A stretch of DNA of 64,000 bases from SHZI01 sp040080965 (GTDB taxonomy: Bacteria > Pseudomonadota > Gammaproteobacteria > Steroidobacterales > GCA-2729495). The position numbers were made by a program, and so were the translations under genes. The notes beneath the pieces are model-generated. The model did no database searches and was not told the DNA's origin. It was given only the letters and a program-made list of their open reading frames with translations. Below are positions 18,429 through 27,473 of the stretch, piece by piece. The DNA is taken from contig JBEBHH010000003.1 in assembly GCA_040080965.1 (NCBI GenBank), forward strand, positions 1-64,000, given 5' to 3'. Within the stretch, counting starts at the first letter, position 1, and the number at the start of each line of letters is the position of its first letter.

Positions 18429-19637
18429 GTGGCCAGTGCAATGCCGCGGGATCGGCTGATCCTGCTCGTCGGTCTCATCACCTACGGAATGGGCCAGTCA
18501 CTCCTGTTCGTCATCTTCGCGCCCATCGCCCGCCAGCTTGGGATCGAGGAGTGGCAGCTGGGCTTCATCATCGCGGCATCGAACATGATGCTCGCCTTTT
18601 CCGCGCCCCGCTGGGGCCGCGCCAGCCAGCGGCTCGGTCGCCGGACGGTCTACCTGATCGGCCTCGCGGGCTACGCCGTTGGCTACGCGCTGCTGGCCTT
18701 TGGCGTGCAGCTGGGCCTGCTCGACGTCATCACCGGTGGCGCGCTGTTCGCACTGCTGCTCGCCCTGCGGCTGGCCTACGGCCTCGTCGTGGGCGGAATC
18801 AATCCGGCCGCGACTGCCTACATCGCCGACACGACCGACGAGAAGTCCCGGTCGTCGGGCATGGCCCTGGTGGCCATGTCGGGCGGCCTGGGCACGATCA
18901 TCGGGCCGGCATTCGGCGGCGCGCTTGCCTTCATCAGCCCGCTGTTTCCCATGTACGCCGCCGCCGCCCTGGCCGCCGCCGCCGGATTCTGGGCGTACCT
19001 CGCGCTGCCGGAACCGCCACGGCGTGCCAACGTCGGGGAAGACCTCAAGCTGAAGATCAGCGACCCGCGGATCGTCCCGTATCTGGTCGGCTGGGTCGTC
19101 GTCTTCGGAACCTTCACCGGGGTGCAGACGATCACCGCCGCCTGGATCGCCGACCGCTTCGGCGTGACCGACACCACCGCGGCCCAGCGCACGATGATGA
19201 TCGCGATGCTCTCCATGGCCTTCGTCACCGTGTTCGTGCAGGCGGTGGTGCTGCAGCGCTGGAAGGCGGCGCCAGGCACCATGCTGAAGACGGGATTCGG
19301 TGTGATGACGGTGGCCCTGCTGCTGCTGGCGTTCGGGCCTGGGCTGGCGTCCCTCTACCTGGGCTACGGGCTCTTCGGCCTGAGCTTCGGCTTCACCGCG
19401 CCCGGCCTCAATGCGGCGGGCAGCCTCAGCGTGGAGCGGGAAGAGCAGGGCGCGGTAGCCGGCCTGCTGTCTGCAGCCCCGACGGTTGGAATGATCTTCG
19501 GGCCTATCCTCTGCGGGCTCGTCTACACCGTGGCGCCAGTGTCTCCGATGGTGGGCGGGGCGGTGCTGACCACGCTGGTGGGCATCTGGTTCCTGTTCGT
19601 CAACGTGCCGGATCCCCGGGCAGGGGCCACGGCATAG
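18429..19637 (+). CDS. MFS transporter, 12-helix type
   Basis: About 402 residues and roughly twelve hydrophobic helices. The motif-A-like loop APRWGRASQRLGRRTVYLIG follows the second helix, and GGLGTIIGPAFGGALAF is a motif-C-like stretch typical of antiporters. This points to efflux of a drug or metabolite. The substrate is unknown. The GTG at 18429 is preceded by CAGGAG. A second ATG follows four codons later. It is divergent from the small hypothetical gene and shows no local regulator. Confidence 0.85.
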   Translation: MASAMPRDRLILLVGLITYGMGQSLLFVIFAPIARQLGIEEWQLGFIIAASNMMLAFSAPRWGRASQRLGRRTVYLIGLAGYAVGYALLAFGVQLGLLDVITGGALFALLLALRLAYGLVVGGINPAATAYIADTTDEKSRSSGMALVAMSGGLGTIIGPAFGGALAFISPLFPMYAAAALAAAAGFWAYLALPEPPRRANVGEDLKLKISDPRIVPYLVGWVVVFGTFTGVQTITAAWIADRFGVTDTTAAQRTMMIAMLSMAFVTVFVQAVVLQRWKAAPGTMLKTGFGVMTVALLLLAFGPGLASLYLGYGLFGLSFGFTAPGLNAAGSLSVEREEQGAVAGLLSAAPTVGMIFGPILCGLVYTVAPVSPMVGGAVLTTLVGIWFLFVNVPDPRAGATA

Positions 19638-19723
19638 GCTACCGTCCGCCCGGGGCGCAAAACGCGTCATAACACCGGGAATAGCAGCTTTCGCCCTGCG
19701 CCTGCCTGGGCCACACTTGTCCC

Positions 19724-20101
19724 ATGGGCCTGACCCGCACAGCCATCCAGCTCCGCAACCCGCTCCGCCCGGAGCAGGCGGCGCTGCAGGTTTCTGCCCT
19801 GGCGGACACCGGCGCTGCCTACCTGTGCCTCCCGCCGGCGATTGCCGCCCAAATCGGGCTCAGTGAACTCGAGCGGCGCGAAGTCACGCTGGCCGACGGC
19901 AGCCGACGCCTGGTTCCCTATGGCGGGCCTGTCGAGGTGCGCTTTGGCAGTCGCCGTTGCTTTGTGGGCGCCATGCTGATGGGCGACGAGGTCCTCCTGG
20001 GCGCGATCCCGATGGAAGACCTGGATCTGGTCATTCAGCCCCTGACGAGGACGGTGACGGTCAATCCGGCCAGCCCCGACGTGCCCTCAGGTCGCGCTTA
20101 G
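19724..20101 (+). CDS. Retropepsin-like (clan AA) aspartic protease family protein
   Basis: A 125-residue single-domain protein. The active-site motif is ALADTGAAYLCLP with Asp28-Thr-Gly, followed by the conserved TLADGS strand and the second hydrophobic-Gly-xx-Pro element (VLLGAIPMEDLDLVI). Such domains form dimers with one Asp from each subunit. Bacterial single-domain versions are common but mostly uncharacterised. No signal peptide is visible. The ATG is at 19724 and no cotranscribed gene is evident. Confidence 0.82.
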   Translation: MGLTRTAIQLRNPLRPEQAALQVSALADTGAAYLCLPPAIAAQIGLSELERREVTLADGSRRLVPYGGPVEVRFGSRRCFVGAMLMGDEVLLGAIPMEDLDLVIQPLTRTVTVNPASPDVPSGRA

Positions 20102-20116
20102 CACCGCGATCGCCGG

Positions 20117-22123
20117 TCAACGTGCCTGACCCACGGGAACCGGCGGCGGTGCAGGAGCGCCTTGAGGCGCGACCCCAAGGTTCCGCGTGACGAACTCGTC
20201 CACGGCAGTGAACAGCTTCAGCCGCTCGGGACCCCGCATGACGGAGTGATCGGCATCCTCCAGTTCCACGTACTGGAAGGTCTTGCCCGCGCGCTTCAGC
20301 GCGCTGGCCATGTCCGTCGACTGCGTGACTTCCACGACACGGTCCTTGGTGCCATGGGCCAGCAGGACCGGCGCCCGGATCCGGTCGGCGCGATTCACGG
20401 GTGAGTTTTCCTCGAGGGCCTTCCGGTCCTTCCACAGGTCGCCGATGTGAGCAGTGCCGATCCGGCCGTTGATGTAATTGCGCTCCGATGCGACGAGGTC
20501 CCGCAGGTCGCTGACGCCGGCAATGCTGACGACACAGGCGTACAGGTCGGGCTCCTTCACCGCGCCCATCAGCGCCGCGTAGCCGCCGTAGGACCAGCCC
20601 ACGATGCAGGTCCGCTTCGGGTCCGCGATACCCTCGGTGGCCAGCCACCGGGTGCCGTCGGTGACGTCATCCTGCATTGCCTGGCCCCACTGCCGGTAAC
20701 CCGCGCCCTGGAAGCCGGACCCATAGCCGGCCGAGCCCCGGTAGTTCATCTGGAGGACGGCGTAGCCCCGGCTGGTAAACAGCTGGACGAGCGGATCGAA
20801 GGACGAAAAGTCCCGGGATCCCGGCCCGCCGTGGGGCATGACGATGGCGGGTAGTGGCGCAGCTGGCCTGGCGCCGGTGCCGGCGGGCAGGCTGAGGTAC
20901 GCAGGGATCTCGAGACCATCCCGCGCCCGGTAGCTGGTGGCGCGCATCGGCGCCATGGGGATCTTCTCGAGGCCCGGATAGGCATAAGAGAAGTAGCGCA
21001 GATTTCCCGTCTCACGCTCATACAGGTAGTAGCGCCCCGGGAGATCCGGCGACTCGCCGTAGAAGACAGTTCGCCGGTAGTCGTCGCTCCAGCCGGCGAC
21101 GTAAACGTGCTTCCCCGCTATGCGCAGTCGCACGTCCTCGAACATGGCGGCCACCACCGGGTCGAACCACTGGATCCTGCTGTCATTTTCGGTGTAGCTG
21201 ACCCCGATGACGCGCCTGTCCTGCGGATCCCTGAGTACGTGGTCGATATCGACTCCGGGGTTCCGGAAGAGCTTCTCGATGAATGTCCGGGTGCTGAAGC
21301 GGTAGCGGTACAGCCCCGACGTGCCGCCTTCGTGATTGGACCTCACCCAGGCGACATCCGGATCATCCCTGTCGAAGAGGATGGTAGTGAACTCCTTTCC
21401 CTCGTTGAGCGGGTTCGTAAAGAGCACTTCCCACTTCTTCCGGTCAGGGGCGCGGTACAGATGCTGCTCGAGCATCTTCTGGTCATCGAGTGCATAAGCC
21501 AGCCTCGGCCTTCCCTGCTGATCCGTTGTCCAGTCGACGACATTCGCTTCGCCCCCTTCAACGATGGACCGCTGGGCCGTATTGACGTTGACGCGGTAGA
21601 TGCGGGGAAGTCGGGGATCGTCCGGGTTGAACTGCATGAGGATGTTCTTCGGGTCATCCGGCAGGAAGTCGACGACCCGGTCCGCGACCTGCACGGGTTC
21701 CTCTGTGGAATCGCCCTTGCCCAGCTTCTTTGCCGGAACCAGGTACTTCAGGTTGGAGCCGTCGGGGTTCATGGCAAAGAGCCGGCGTTCCACGGTGGCG
21801 GTGCCATAGCGCCGCCAGGCAAACGACAGGCTGACCAGCAGCCGCTCGTTGCTCTTCCAGTGGATCCAGTTGACCTCCATGTCCTTGGGACTGGCGACGA
21901 CGGGCCTCACCTTGCCAGCGTTGTCCAGGTCATAAATGACCAGCATGTACTGGCCGTTCAGGAAAGTCTTGGCGGCTACGTACCGACCGTTCGGCGAGAG
22001 CTCGACGTTGGCGGTTTCGGGAAGGGCGGCGAAGAGGCTGGCATCCGGTGCCGCCGCTGCCGACTGGAACTGCAGTGCCAGAAGAAGGCCGCCGAGCGCG
22101 GCCAGCAAGCGGATTCCACTCAT
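20117..22123 (-). CDS. S9-family prolyl oligopeptidase-like peptidase
   Basis: A 668-residue secreted serine peptidase. A signal peptide (GIRLLAALGGLLLALQFQSAAAA) is followed by a beta-propeller region (LSPNGRYVAAKTFLNGQY) and a C-terminal alpha/beta hydrolase domain. The nucleophile is GWSYGGYAALM, the Asp lies in LLAHGTKDRVV, and the His is in DADHSVMRG. It is probably a periplasmic dipeptidyl- or acylaminoacyl-peptidase that shortens peptides. The ATG at 22123 follows GGGGGGAG. The last residues (GVAPQGAPAPPPVPVGQAR) come partly from a REP element read in frame, an unusual tail. Confidence 0.88.
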   Translation of the reverse strand: MSGIRLLAALGGLLLALQFQSAAAAPDASLFAALPETANVELSPNGRYVAAKTFLNGQYMLVIYDLDNAGKVRPVVASPKDMEVNWIHWKSNERLLVSLSFAWRRYGTATVERRLFAMNPDGSNLKYLVPAKKLGKGDSTEEPVQVADRVVDFLPDDPKNILMQFNPDDPRLPRIYRVNVNTAQRSIVEGGEANVVDWTTDQQGRPRLAYALDDQKMLEQHLYRAPDRKKWEVLFTNPLNEGKEFTTILFDRDDPDVAWVRSNHEGGTSGLYRYRFSTRTFIEKLFRNPGVDIDHVLRDPQDRRVIGVSYTENDSRIQWFDPVVAAMFEDVRLRIAGKHVYVAGWSDDYRRTVFYGESPDLPGRYYLYERETGNLRYFSYAYPGLEKIPMAPMRATSYRARDGLEIPAYLSLPAGTGARPAAPLPAIVMPHGGPGSRDFSSFDPLVQLFTSRGYAVLQMNYRGSAGYGSGFQGAGYRQWGQAMQDDVTDGTRWLATEGIADPKRTCIVGWSYGGYAALMGAVKEPDLYACVVSIAGVSDLRDLVASERNYINGRIGTAHIGDLWKDRKALEENSPVNRADRIRAPVLLAHGTKDRVVEVTQSTDMASALKRAGKTFQYVELEDADHSVMRGPERLKLFTAVDEFVTRNLGVAPQGAPAPPPVPVGQAR
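20151..20176 (+). repeat. REP-like element inside a coding region
   Basis: GCAGGAGCGCCTTGAGGCGC followed by GACCCC. It is nearly identical to the copy at 41981-42004, apart from GCAG for GTAG. It sits inside the 3' end of the peptidase gene. Read antisense, it is translated as GVAPQGAPAP. This is the only copy in the window that lies fully within a gene. Confidence 0.75.
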
Positions 22124-22172
22124 GTAGCTCCCCCCGAAGCGCAATACGCGGACGGGGGAGTATAGGCCGGCC

Positions 22173-24635
22173 TCAGCGCGCCCGGAGCATCCGCATGCCG
22201 TTCAGGGTGACCACCAGGGTGGCGCCCACGTCGGCGAGCACCGCCAGCCAGAGGCTGGCCAGGCCGGGAATCGCCAGGCCCAGGACGATCAGCTTCAGGC
22301 CCAGGCTCAGGGCGATGTTCTGCTTGACCACCCGCCGGGTGAGCCGGCTGATGCGGAGCGCCGTGGCGATCGCGTGCAGGTTGTCCTGCATCAGGACCAC
22401 GTCCGCGGTTTCCATGGCCTGGGCCGTGCCCCCGCCGCCCATGGCGATGCCCACGTCGGCCTGGGCCAGCGCAGGCGCGTCGTTGATGCCGTCGCCGATC
22501 ATCGCCACGGTGCCCCGGGTCTGCAGGTCGCGCACGGAGCGGAGCTTGTGTTCCGGCAACAGGCCGGCCTGCACCTCGTCGATGCCGCCGATCTGCCGGG
22601 CAATGGCGTCCGCCACGGTCCGGTTGTCGCCCGTGAGCATCACGGTCCTGAGTTGCGGGTCCAGCGCGTGCAGCTCGAGGAGGGCCGCCCGGCTGTCCGG
22701 CCGCGGCTCGTCCTCCACGCCGATATAGCCGACCATATCCGTGCCGCGACCCACCAGCATCACCGTCTTGCCGGTGGACTGCAGGCCGGCGGCTTCCGCG
22801 CACACCTCGTTGGCGCATTCCAGCCCGTGAGCGAAAAGCTCGTGGGTGCCAACGGCAATTCGTTCGCCGGCCAGTTCACCCGACACGCCACGGCCCAGGT
22901 GGGCCGTGATGTTCACGGCCTGGGGCCAGCGGTTGGCCACGCCCCGGCTCTCGGCGGAGGCTACGACGGCCTGGGCCAGCGGGTGCTCGGACGCGGTTTC
23001 CACCGTGGCCGCTACGGCCACGACGTCTTCACACGTGTTGCAGTCGCCGTTCGAGGCGATCGGGTGCGCGCAGTCCTTGCCGCGAATGGCCGTCACGGCC
23101 GGCCGGCCCGCCGTGAGGGTGCCGGTCTTGTCGAACGCAACGATGTTCACGCTGGCCAGCCTGTCCAGCTGGCCGCCGCCCTTCACGAGGACACCCAGCT
23201 GGGCGAGGCGGGCGAGGGCGCTGACGACGGTGACGGGGATGCTGATGATCAGCGCGCAGGGGCACGCGATGATCAGCATCGCGAGGCCGCGGTAGAGCCA
23301 GCCGCGGGTGCCGTCGGCCAGGTCGAAGAAAGGCTGGCCGAACGCGAGCACGGGGATGGCCACCAGCAGCGCCGCCAGGACCACGACCAGTGGCGTGTAC
23401 CAGCGGGCGAAGCGGTCGATGAAGCGCTCGGCGGGCGTGCGCTCCGCGAGGGCCCGCTCCACCATCTGGGCAATTCGCGTCACGGTGGACAGGCCTGCCG
23501 GACGCAGCACCTCGACCGTCAGCGCGCCCGGACCGTTGACCGTGCCGGCAAGCACTTCGTCGCCGACGCCCCGGTCCACGGGGATGCTCTCGCCCGTGAC
23601 GGCAGCCTGGTTGATGGCGGAGGTACCTTCCAGGATGCGGCCGTCCAGCGGAATGCGCTCGCCGGGACGAACCAGCACCCGTGCACCGACAGGGACGGCG
23701 GACGTCGGCCGGCGCAGCTGGTGGAAGTGGACGGCGGCTGCGGGTGCCGGAGCGCCGTGAGCGTGGCCGGCGTGCTTGTCGTGCTCGGACTTGGCCTTGG
23801 GCTCATGTTCGTGGGCGTGGTCATGACCATGATCGTGGTCGTCATGGCTGCACGCGGCCCCGTGCTCGTGGTGGTCATGGTGCTCATGACCGTGGTCATC
23901 GTGACCGGAGTGATCATGGCCAGAGTGATCGTGGCCTGATTGATCGGCCCGCGCGTGGTCATCATGATCATCATGGCCCTCCGCGTGGGCCTCCAGCACC
24001 GTCGCCTCGTCCGGCTGCAGCGACAGCAGGCTGCGCAGTGCATCCCGCGAGCGTTCGGCGCTGTAGGCTTCCAGCGCCTCGCCCAGCGTGAACAGCAGGA
24101 CCACGGCGGCGGCTTCACCCGTCTCACCGATGGCCACGGCGCCCACGGTGGCGATGCCCATCAGCAGGTCAATGGTCACGTGCCGGGCGACGAAGAGCGA
24201 ACGCAGGCCCTTCATGAGGATTGGCGCGCCGACCACCACCACCGTGGCCAGCAGGGCGGCTTCGAGGACGGCGGCGCTGAACGCGGGGCCGAGCACGGCG
24301 GCCGCAATCAGCAACAGCGAGGCGGCGAGGGCAATCTGTGTCCGCCGTTCGGCCGCGAGGAAACGGACGAAGCCGGACAGCCCGCGCAGTTCCGGCCGGG
24401 GCGCCTGCTTTGGCGCCGAGCTGTCAGCGATGCGGTAGCCCAGGTCCTTGACCCGCGCTTCGATCTGGTCGCGACTCGCAGAGCCGGTGGCTTCCAGGGT
24501 CTCGGTCGTGAAGTCGACGCGGACCGTGGCGATGCCAGGGACGGACCGCACGGCCTGCTCAATGGTGAGGGCGCAACTGCCGCAGTCCATTCCCTGGATC
24601 TTCAGGCGAACGGCAGGCGAAACGGTGGCGTTCAT
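22173..24635 (-). CDS. Zn/Cd/Pb-type P1B ATPase with His-rich insertion
   Basis: An 820-residue inner-membrane pump exporting divalent soft metals with ATP. It has an N-terminal heavy-metal-associated domain (GMDCGSC, Cys18/Cys21), TGES, the transmembrane CPC (458-460), DKTGT (502-506), GDNRTVA and GDGINDAP. The last helices carry LGLKLIVLG and ADVGATLVVTLN, the Lys and Asp pattern of ZntA-type pumps. Residues about 217-293 are a Gly/Asp/His stretch with roughly 27 histidines. It is inserted in the actuator domain, where other pumps have a short hairpin. A MerR-type dyad lies 55 bp upstream. A ZntA-like role is firm. Which metal it moves is not. Confidence 0.93.
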   Translation of the reverse strand: MNATVSPAVRLKIQGMDCGSCALTIEQAVRSVPGIATVRVDFTTETLEATGSASRDQIEARVKDLGYRIADSSAPKQAPRPELRGLSGFVRFLAAERRTQIALAASLLLIAAAVLGPAFSAAVLEAALLATVVVVGAPILMKGLRSLFVARHVTIDLLMGIATVGAVAIGETGEAAAVVLLFTLGEALEAYSAERSRDALRSLLSLQPDEATVLEAHAEGHDDHDDHARADQSGHDHSGHDHSGHDDHGHEHHDHHEHGAACSHDDHDHGHDHAHEHEPKAKSEHDKHAGHAHGAPAPAAAVHFHQLRRPTSAVPVGARVLVRPGERIPLDGRILEGTSAINQAAVTGESIPVDRGVGDEVLAGTVNGPGALTVEVLRPAGLSTVTRIAQMVERALAERTPAERFIDRFARWYTPLVVVLAALLVAIPVLAFGQPFFDLADGTRGWLYRGLAMLIIACPCALIISIPVTVVSALARLAQLGVLVKGGGQLDRLASVNIVAFDKTGTLTAGRPAVTAIRGKDCAHPIASNGDCNTCEDVVAVAATVETASEHPLAQAVVASAESRGVANRWPQAVNITAHLGRGVSGELAGERIAVGTHELFAHGLECANEVCAEAAGLQSTGKTVMLVGRGTDMVGYIGVEDEPRPDSRAALLELHALDPQLRTVMLTGDNRTVADAIARQIGGIDEVQAGLLPEHKLRSVRDLQTRGTVAMIGDGINDAPALAQADVGIAMGGGGTAQAMETADVVLMQDNLHAIATALRISRLTRRVVKQNIALSLGLKLIVLGLAIPGLASLWLAVLADVGATLVVTLNGMRMLRAR

Positions 24636-24689
24636 CAGTACCAGCTCCTCGGGAACCCGGGAAATCCGGGTTCGCAGGGGAAATGGTGC

Positions 24690-24714
24690 ACCTTGAAGAT
24701 GACTTCAAGGTCAA
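24690..24714 (-). promoter_or_regulatory. MerR-type operator/promoter of the P-type ATPase
   Basis: A perfect dyad, ACCTTGAAG-N4-CTTCAAGGT (24690-24711), reads into the ATPase gene on the minus strand. It overlaps a TTGACC -35 (24714-24709). A stretched 20-bp spacer leads to a weak CACCAT -10. The layout copies the zntA promoter. The same 22-bp pattern lies in front of the ABC exporter at 29576-29597. Confidence 0.8.
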
Positions 24715-24758
24715 GGGTGGCTCCCGGGGCGGCCCACCGGGCAGGCCCGCCGGCACGG

Positions 24759-25208
24759 CTAGCCCCTGCCGGCGACCAGGACCTCGAAGTCCGCCGCCCG
24801 GGGCAGCGCCTCGCAGGCCTGGAAGATCGGCTCCGGGGGTGCCACGACTTTCCGTTCGCGCAGGTTGAGCCAGGAGCCCCGGACGACGACGGTGGCGCAG
24901 TGGACTCCGTCCAGCCGGGTGAGGAGGTGCCGGATCCGGAAGTGTTTCCAGTCGGCCGAGCCACCGGTGAAGGCGAAGTCGACGGTGACGCGGTCGTTTC
25001 CCACTACCTCCCGCAGGTAGTCCGCTTCCTCGCGGAAGATGACCGGACCGACACCCAGTTCACTGAAGCGCGCCAGGGTGATGCCGTGGGCGGCGAACGC
25101 CGAGACCCGGCAGTGGGTGGCCCAGTCCATGAACGCGGTGTGCCGGGCATGGCCATTGACGTCGAGATCGGCCCAGCGGACTTCGCAGGTTGCAGTGAAG
25201 GCGGCCAT
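24759..25208 (-). CDS. Hotdog-fold acyl-CoA thioesterase (YbgC/FadM-like)
   Basis: A 149-residue protein of the 4-hydroxybenzoyl-CoA thioesterase family. The signature is VRWADLDVNGHARHTAFMDW, where the Asp and the NGH region form the active site. It is followed by the long central helix and FREEADYLREV. It hydrolyses acyl-CoA, most likely fatty or aromatic. The ATG at 25208 follows CGGAGA. The open frame runs much further upstream, antisense to the repair gene, and that part should be ignored. It diverges from the Ada-AlkA gene. Confidence 0.85.
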   Translation of the reverse strand: MAAFTATCEVRWADLDVNGHARHTAFMDWATHCRVSAFAAHGITLARFSELGVGPVIFREEADYLREVVGNDRVTVDFAFTGGSADWKHFRIRHLLTRLDGVHCATVVVRGSWLNLRERKVVAPPEPIFQACEALPRAADFEVLVAGRG

Positions 25209-25298
25209 CCGGATTCTCCGTACTGGTGCTGAGGCTAGCATGGCTGCACAGGTCCGAAAACGGCTAGTCGTGACCCACGCGCCGCGCATAATGCCGCC

Positions 25299-26777
25299 AT
25301 GGCCACGACCGCTGCCAGGCTCGACCCGCAGGCTGACCGCTACTACAGCGCGTTCGTCGCCCACGATGCGCGTTTCGATGGCCGCGTGTTCGTCGGGGTG
25401 ACCTCCACCGGCATTTACTGCCGGCCGGTGTGCCGGGTCAGGACGCCGAAGGCCGGCAACTGCCGGTTCTTCGGCCATGCGGCAGCGGCGGAACAGGCCG
25501 GTTTCCGGCCCTGCCTGCGGTGCCGGCCCGAGCTGGCGCCCGGGCTGGCCCTCGTCGATTCCTCCCGGGTCCTCGCCAGCCAGGCGGCCCGGATGATCGA
25601 GCAGCGGGCGGGCGAGGGCGAGGATCTCTACCTGCCGGCCGTGGCGGGCCAGCTGGGGGTCACGGACCGCCACCTGCGGCGCATCTTCCAGGACGTGCAC
25701 GGCGTATCGCCCATGGATTTCCTGACGACACGCCGGTTGCTGCTGGCCAAGCAACTGCTCACCGACACCCCGTTGCCCGTGACGCAGGTGGCGCTCGCCA
25801 GCGGCTTCGGCAGCCTCCGCCGCTTCAACGCCGCGTTCCTCGCGCGCTACCGGCTGAGCCCCACGGCATTGCGCAAGCGGGGGAGGGAGAACGCGGCGCC
25901 CGGGCTCGTCACCCTGCGCCTGGCCTACCGGCCACCCTGCGACACGGCCGGGCTGCTCCGGTTCTTTGCGGCGCGGGCGTTGCCAGGCGTGGAAGCTGTC
26001 GATGGCCTTGGGCTGCGGCGCACGCTGGCGCTCAACCACCAGGGCCGGCCCCTCGCCGGCTGGGTGGCTGCACGCTTTGTCCCCGCGCGGCACGAGGTGG
26101 AAATCCAGCTGGCCTCCACGCTACTGCCGGCCCTCGGCGCAATCCTCCAGCGCGTGCGCCAGGCATTCGACCTGGACGCGGATCCGTCGCTGATCGACCC
26201 TGCGCTGGCCAGCGTTCCGATGCCGTTCCCGGCACGGGGCCAGCCCGGTATCCGTCTGCCTGGCGGCATGGATGGCTTCGAGATCGCAGCCCGCGCGATC
26301 CTTGGCCAGCAAGTCAGTGTTGCCGCAGCCCGCACGATCACCCTGCGGCTGGTCGAGCGCTTCGGAGTTTCCATCGCGACGCCATTTCCCGATTTGCACC
26401 GCCTGTTTCCGGACGCGGCCACCCTTGCCGCCGCACGACCCGACGCCATTGGCAGGCTCGGCATCGTGCGGCAGCGGGTTCGTGCCTTGCAGGCGCTGGC
26501 CGCTGCAGTGGCTGAAGGGCGCATCGCCCTGCACCGCGGTGCGCCACTCGCTGCCACCCGGGAGGCGTTGCGCGCACTGCCGGGAATCGGCGAGTGGACG
26601 ACCGAACTGATTGCGATGCGCGCCCTGGCCTGGCCCGACGCCTTTCCGGCCAGCGACATCGGCGTGTTGAACGCGCTCGGCACCCGCGACATCCCGCGCG
26701 TGAGGGCGCTGGCAGAAACCTGGCGGCCCTGGCGGTCCTACGCCGTCATCCGCCTGTGGCAGACACTGGAGAAGTAA
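25299..26777 (+). CDS. alkA: Ada-AlkA fusion: methyl-sensing regulator plus 3-methyladenine glycosylase
   Basis: A 492-residue fusion of three parts. Residues about 13-85 form the Ada zinc domain, with Cys pairs in YCRPVCR and CLRCRPE; the first of these takes methyl from DNA phosphotriesters. Next is an AraC-type helix-turn-helix (LGVTDRHLRRIFQDVHGVSP). The rest is an AlkA glycosylase with a helix-hairpin-helix (LRALPGIGEWTTELIAMRAL) and the catalytic Asp in FPASDIGVL. It excises alkylated purines and probably activates its own operon when methylated. It lies two bases upstream of the alkyltransferase gene. Confidence 0.93.
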   Translation: MATTAARLDPQADRYYSAFVAHDARFDGRVFVGVTSTGIYCRPVCRVRTPKAGNCRFFGHAAAAEQAGFRPCLRCRPELAPGLALVDSSRVLASQAARMIEQRAGEGEDLYLPAVAGQLGVTDRHLRRIFQDVHGVSPMDFLTTRRLLLAKQLLTDTPLPVTQVALASGFGSLRRFNAAFLARYRLSPTALRKRGRENAAPGLVTLRLAYRPPCDTAGLLRFFAARALPGVEAVDGLGLRRTLALNHQGRPLAGWVAARFVPARHEVEIQLASTLLPALGAILQRVRQAFDLDADPSLIDPALASVPMPFPARGQPGIRLPGGMDGFEIAARAILGQQVSVAAARTITLRLVERFGVSIATPFPDLHRLFPDAATLAAARPDAIGRLGIVRQRVRALQALAAAVAEGRIALHRGAPLAATREALRALPGIGEWTTELIAMRALAWPDAFPASDIGVLNALGTRDIPRVRALAETWRPWRSYAVIRLWQTLEK

Positions 26778-26779
26778 CC

Positions 26780-27277
26780 ATGCAAATTCCCGGACTGGCG
26801 GCGCAGGCGCGCATCGACTCACCCCTCGGGCCGCTGACAGCCGCTGCGACCGACAAGGGCCTCGCCGGACTGTGGTTCGATGGCCAGGCCCATCACCCCG
26901 GACCCCTGGACGCGCCGGTAAACCCCCGACATCCCGTGCTCGCCCGGGCGCGGCGGGAGCTGGCAGCCTACTGGAAAGATGGCGGCGCGGTGTTCAGCGT
27001 GCCGCTGGACCTGCAGGGCACCGACTTCCAGCGCAGGGTGTGGCGGGCGCTGCTGAAGATCAGGCCGGGCAGCACGAGCAGTTACGCGGTCATCGCCGGG
27101 CGCGCCGGCTCCCCCGCGGCCGTTCGCGCCGCGGGCGCGGCCATCGGCCGGAATCCGGTGTCGATAATCGTGCCGTGCCACCGGGTGCTCGGCCGCGACG
27201 GGTCCCTGACCGGGTACGCCGGCGGCCTGGACCGGAAGCGGTCGCTGCTCACGCGCGAAGGTGTTCTGAAGTCCTAG
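26780..27277 (+). CDS. ogt: Methylated-DNA-protein-cysteine methyltransferase
   Basis: A 165-residue suicide repair protein that transfers the methyl group from O6-methylguanine or O4-methylthymine to its own cysteine. The active site is IIVPCHRVLGRDG, and the winged-helix part carries TDFQRRVWRALLKI and AAGAAIGRNPV. It begins two bases after the stop of the Ada-AlkA fusion. The two genes together rebuild the functions of E. coli Ada plus AlkA in one adaptive-response operon. Confidence 0.93.
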   Translation: MQIPGLAAQARIDSPLGPLTAAATDKGLAGLWFDGQAHHPGPLDAPVNPRHPVLARARRELAAYWKDGGAVFSVPLDLQGTDFQRRVWRALLKIRPGSTSSYAVIAGRAGSPAAVRAAGAAIGRNPVSIIVPCHRVLGRDGSLTGYAGGLDRKRSLLTREGVLKS

Positions 27278-27473
27278 CCGCACCGACGGCTCTCCTCGCG
27301 GATCCGGAGCGCGCCCGCGGCCTGGGCCGAAACTTGCAACGACTGGTGCAGGGCGGGGTCACGGGCTGCGAGGCAGCCCGGCGAAACACGGACTTTGCAG
27401 GCAGCGTCGGGGTGGGGTGTGAGCACAGTTGGATCAAACACGCGCGTAGTTGCACCGAACTGGCGCACTCACC

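Noticed and set aside
22374..23939. Plus-strand open frame opposite the P-type ATPase, ending in a hydrophobic stretch
   Set aside because: The apparent membrane helices arise from reading the His-rich codons in antisense (Val, Met, Ile), not from a real membrane protein.
25209..26093. Upstream extension of the thioesterase frame
   Set aside because: It is antisense to the Ada-AlkA gene; the ATG at 25208 has a ribosome-binding site and gives the normal thioesterase length.
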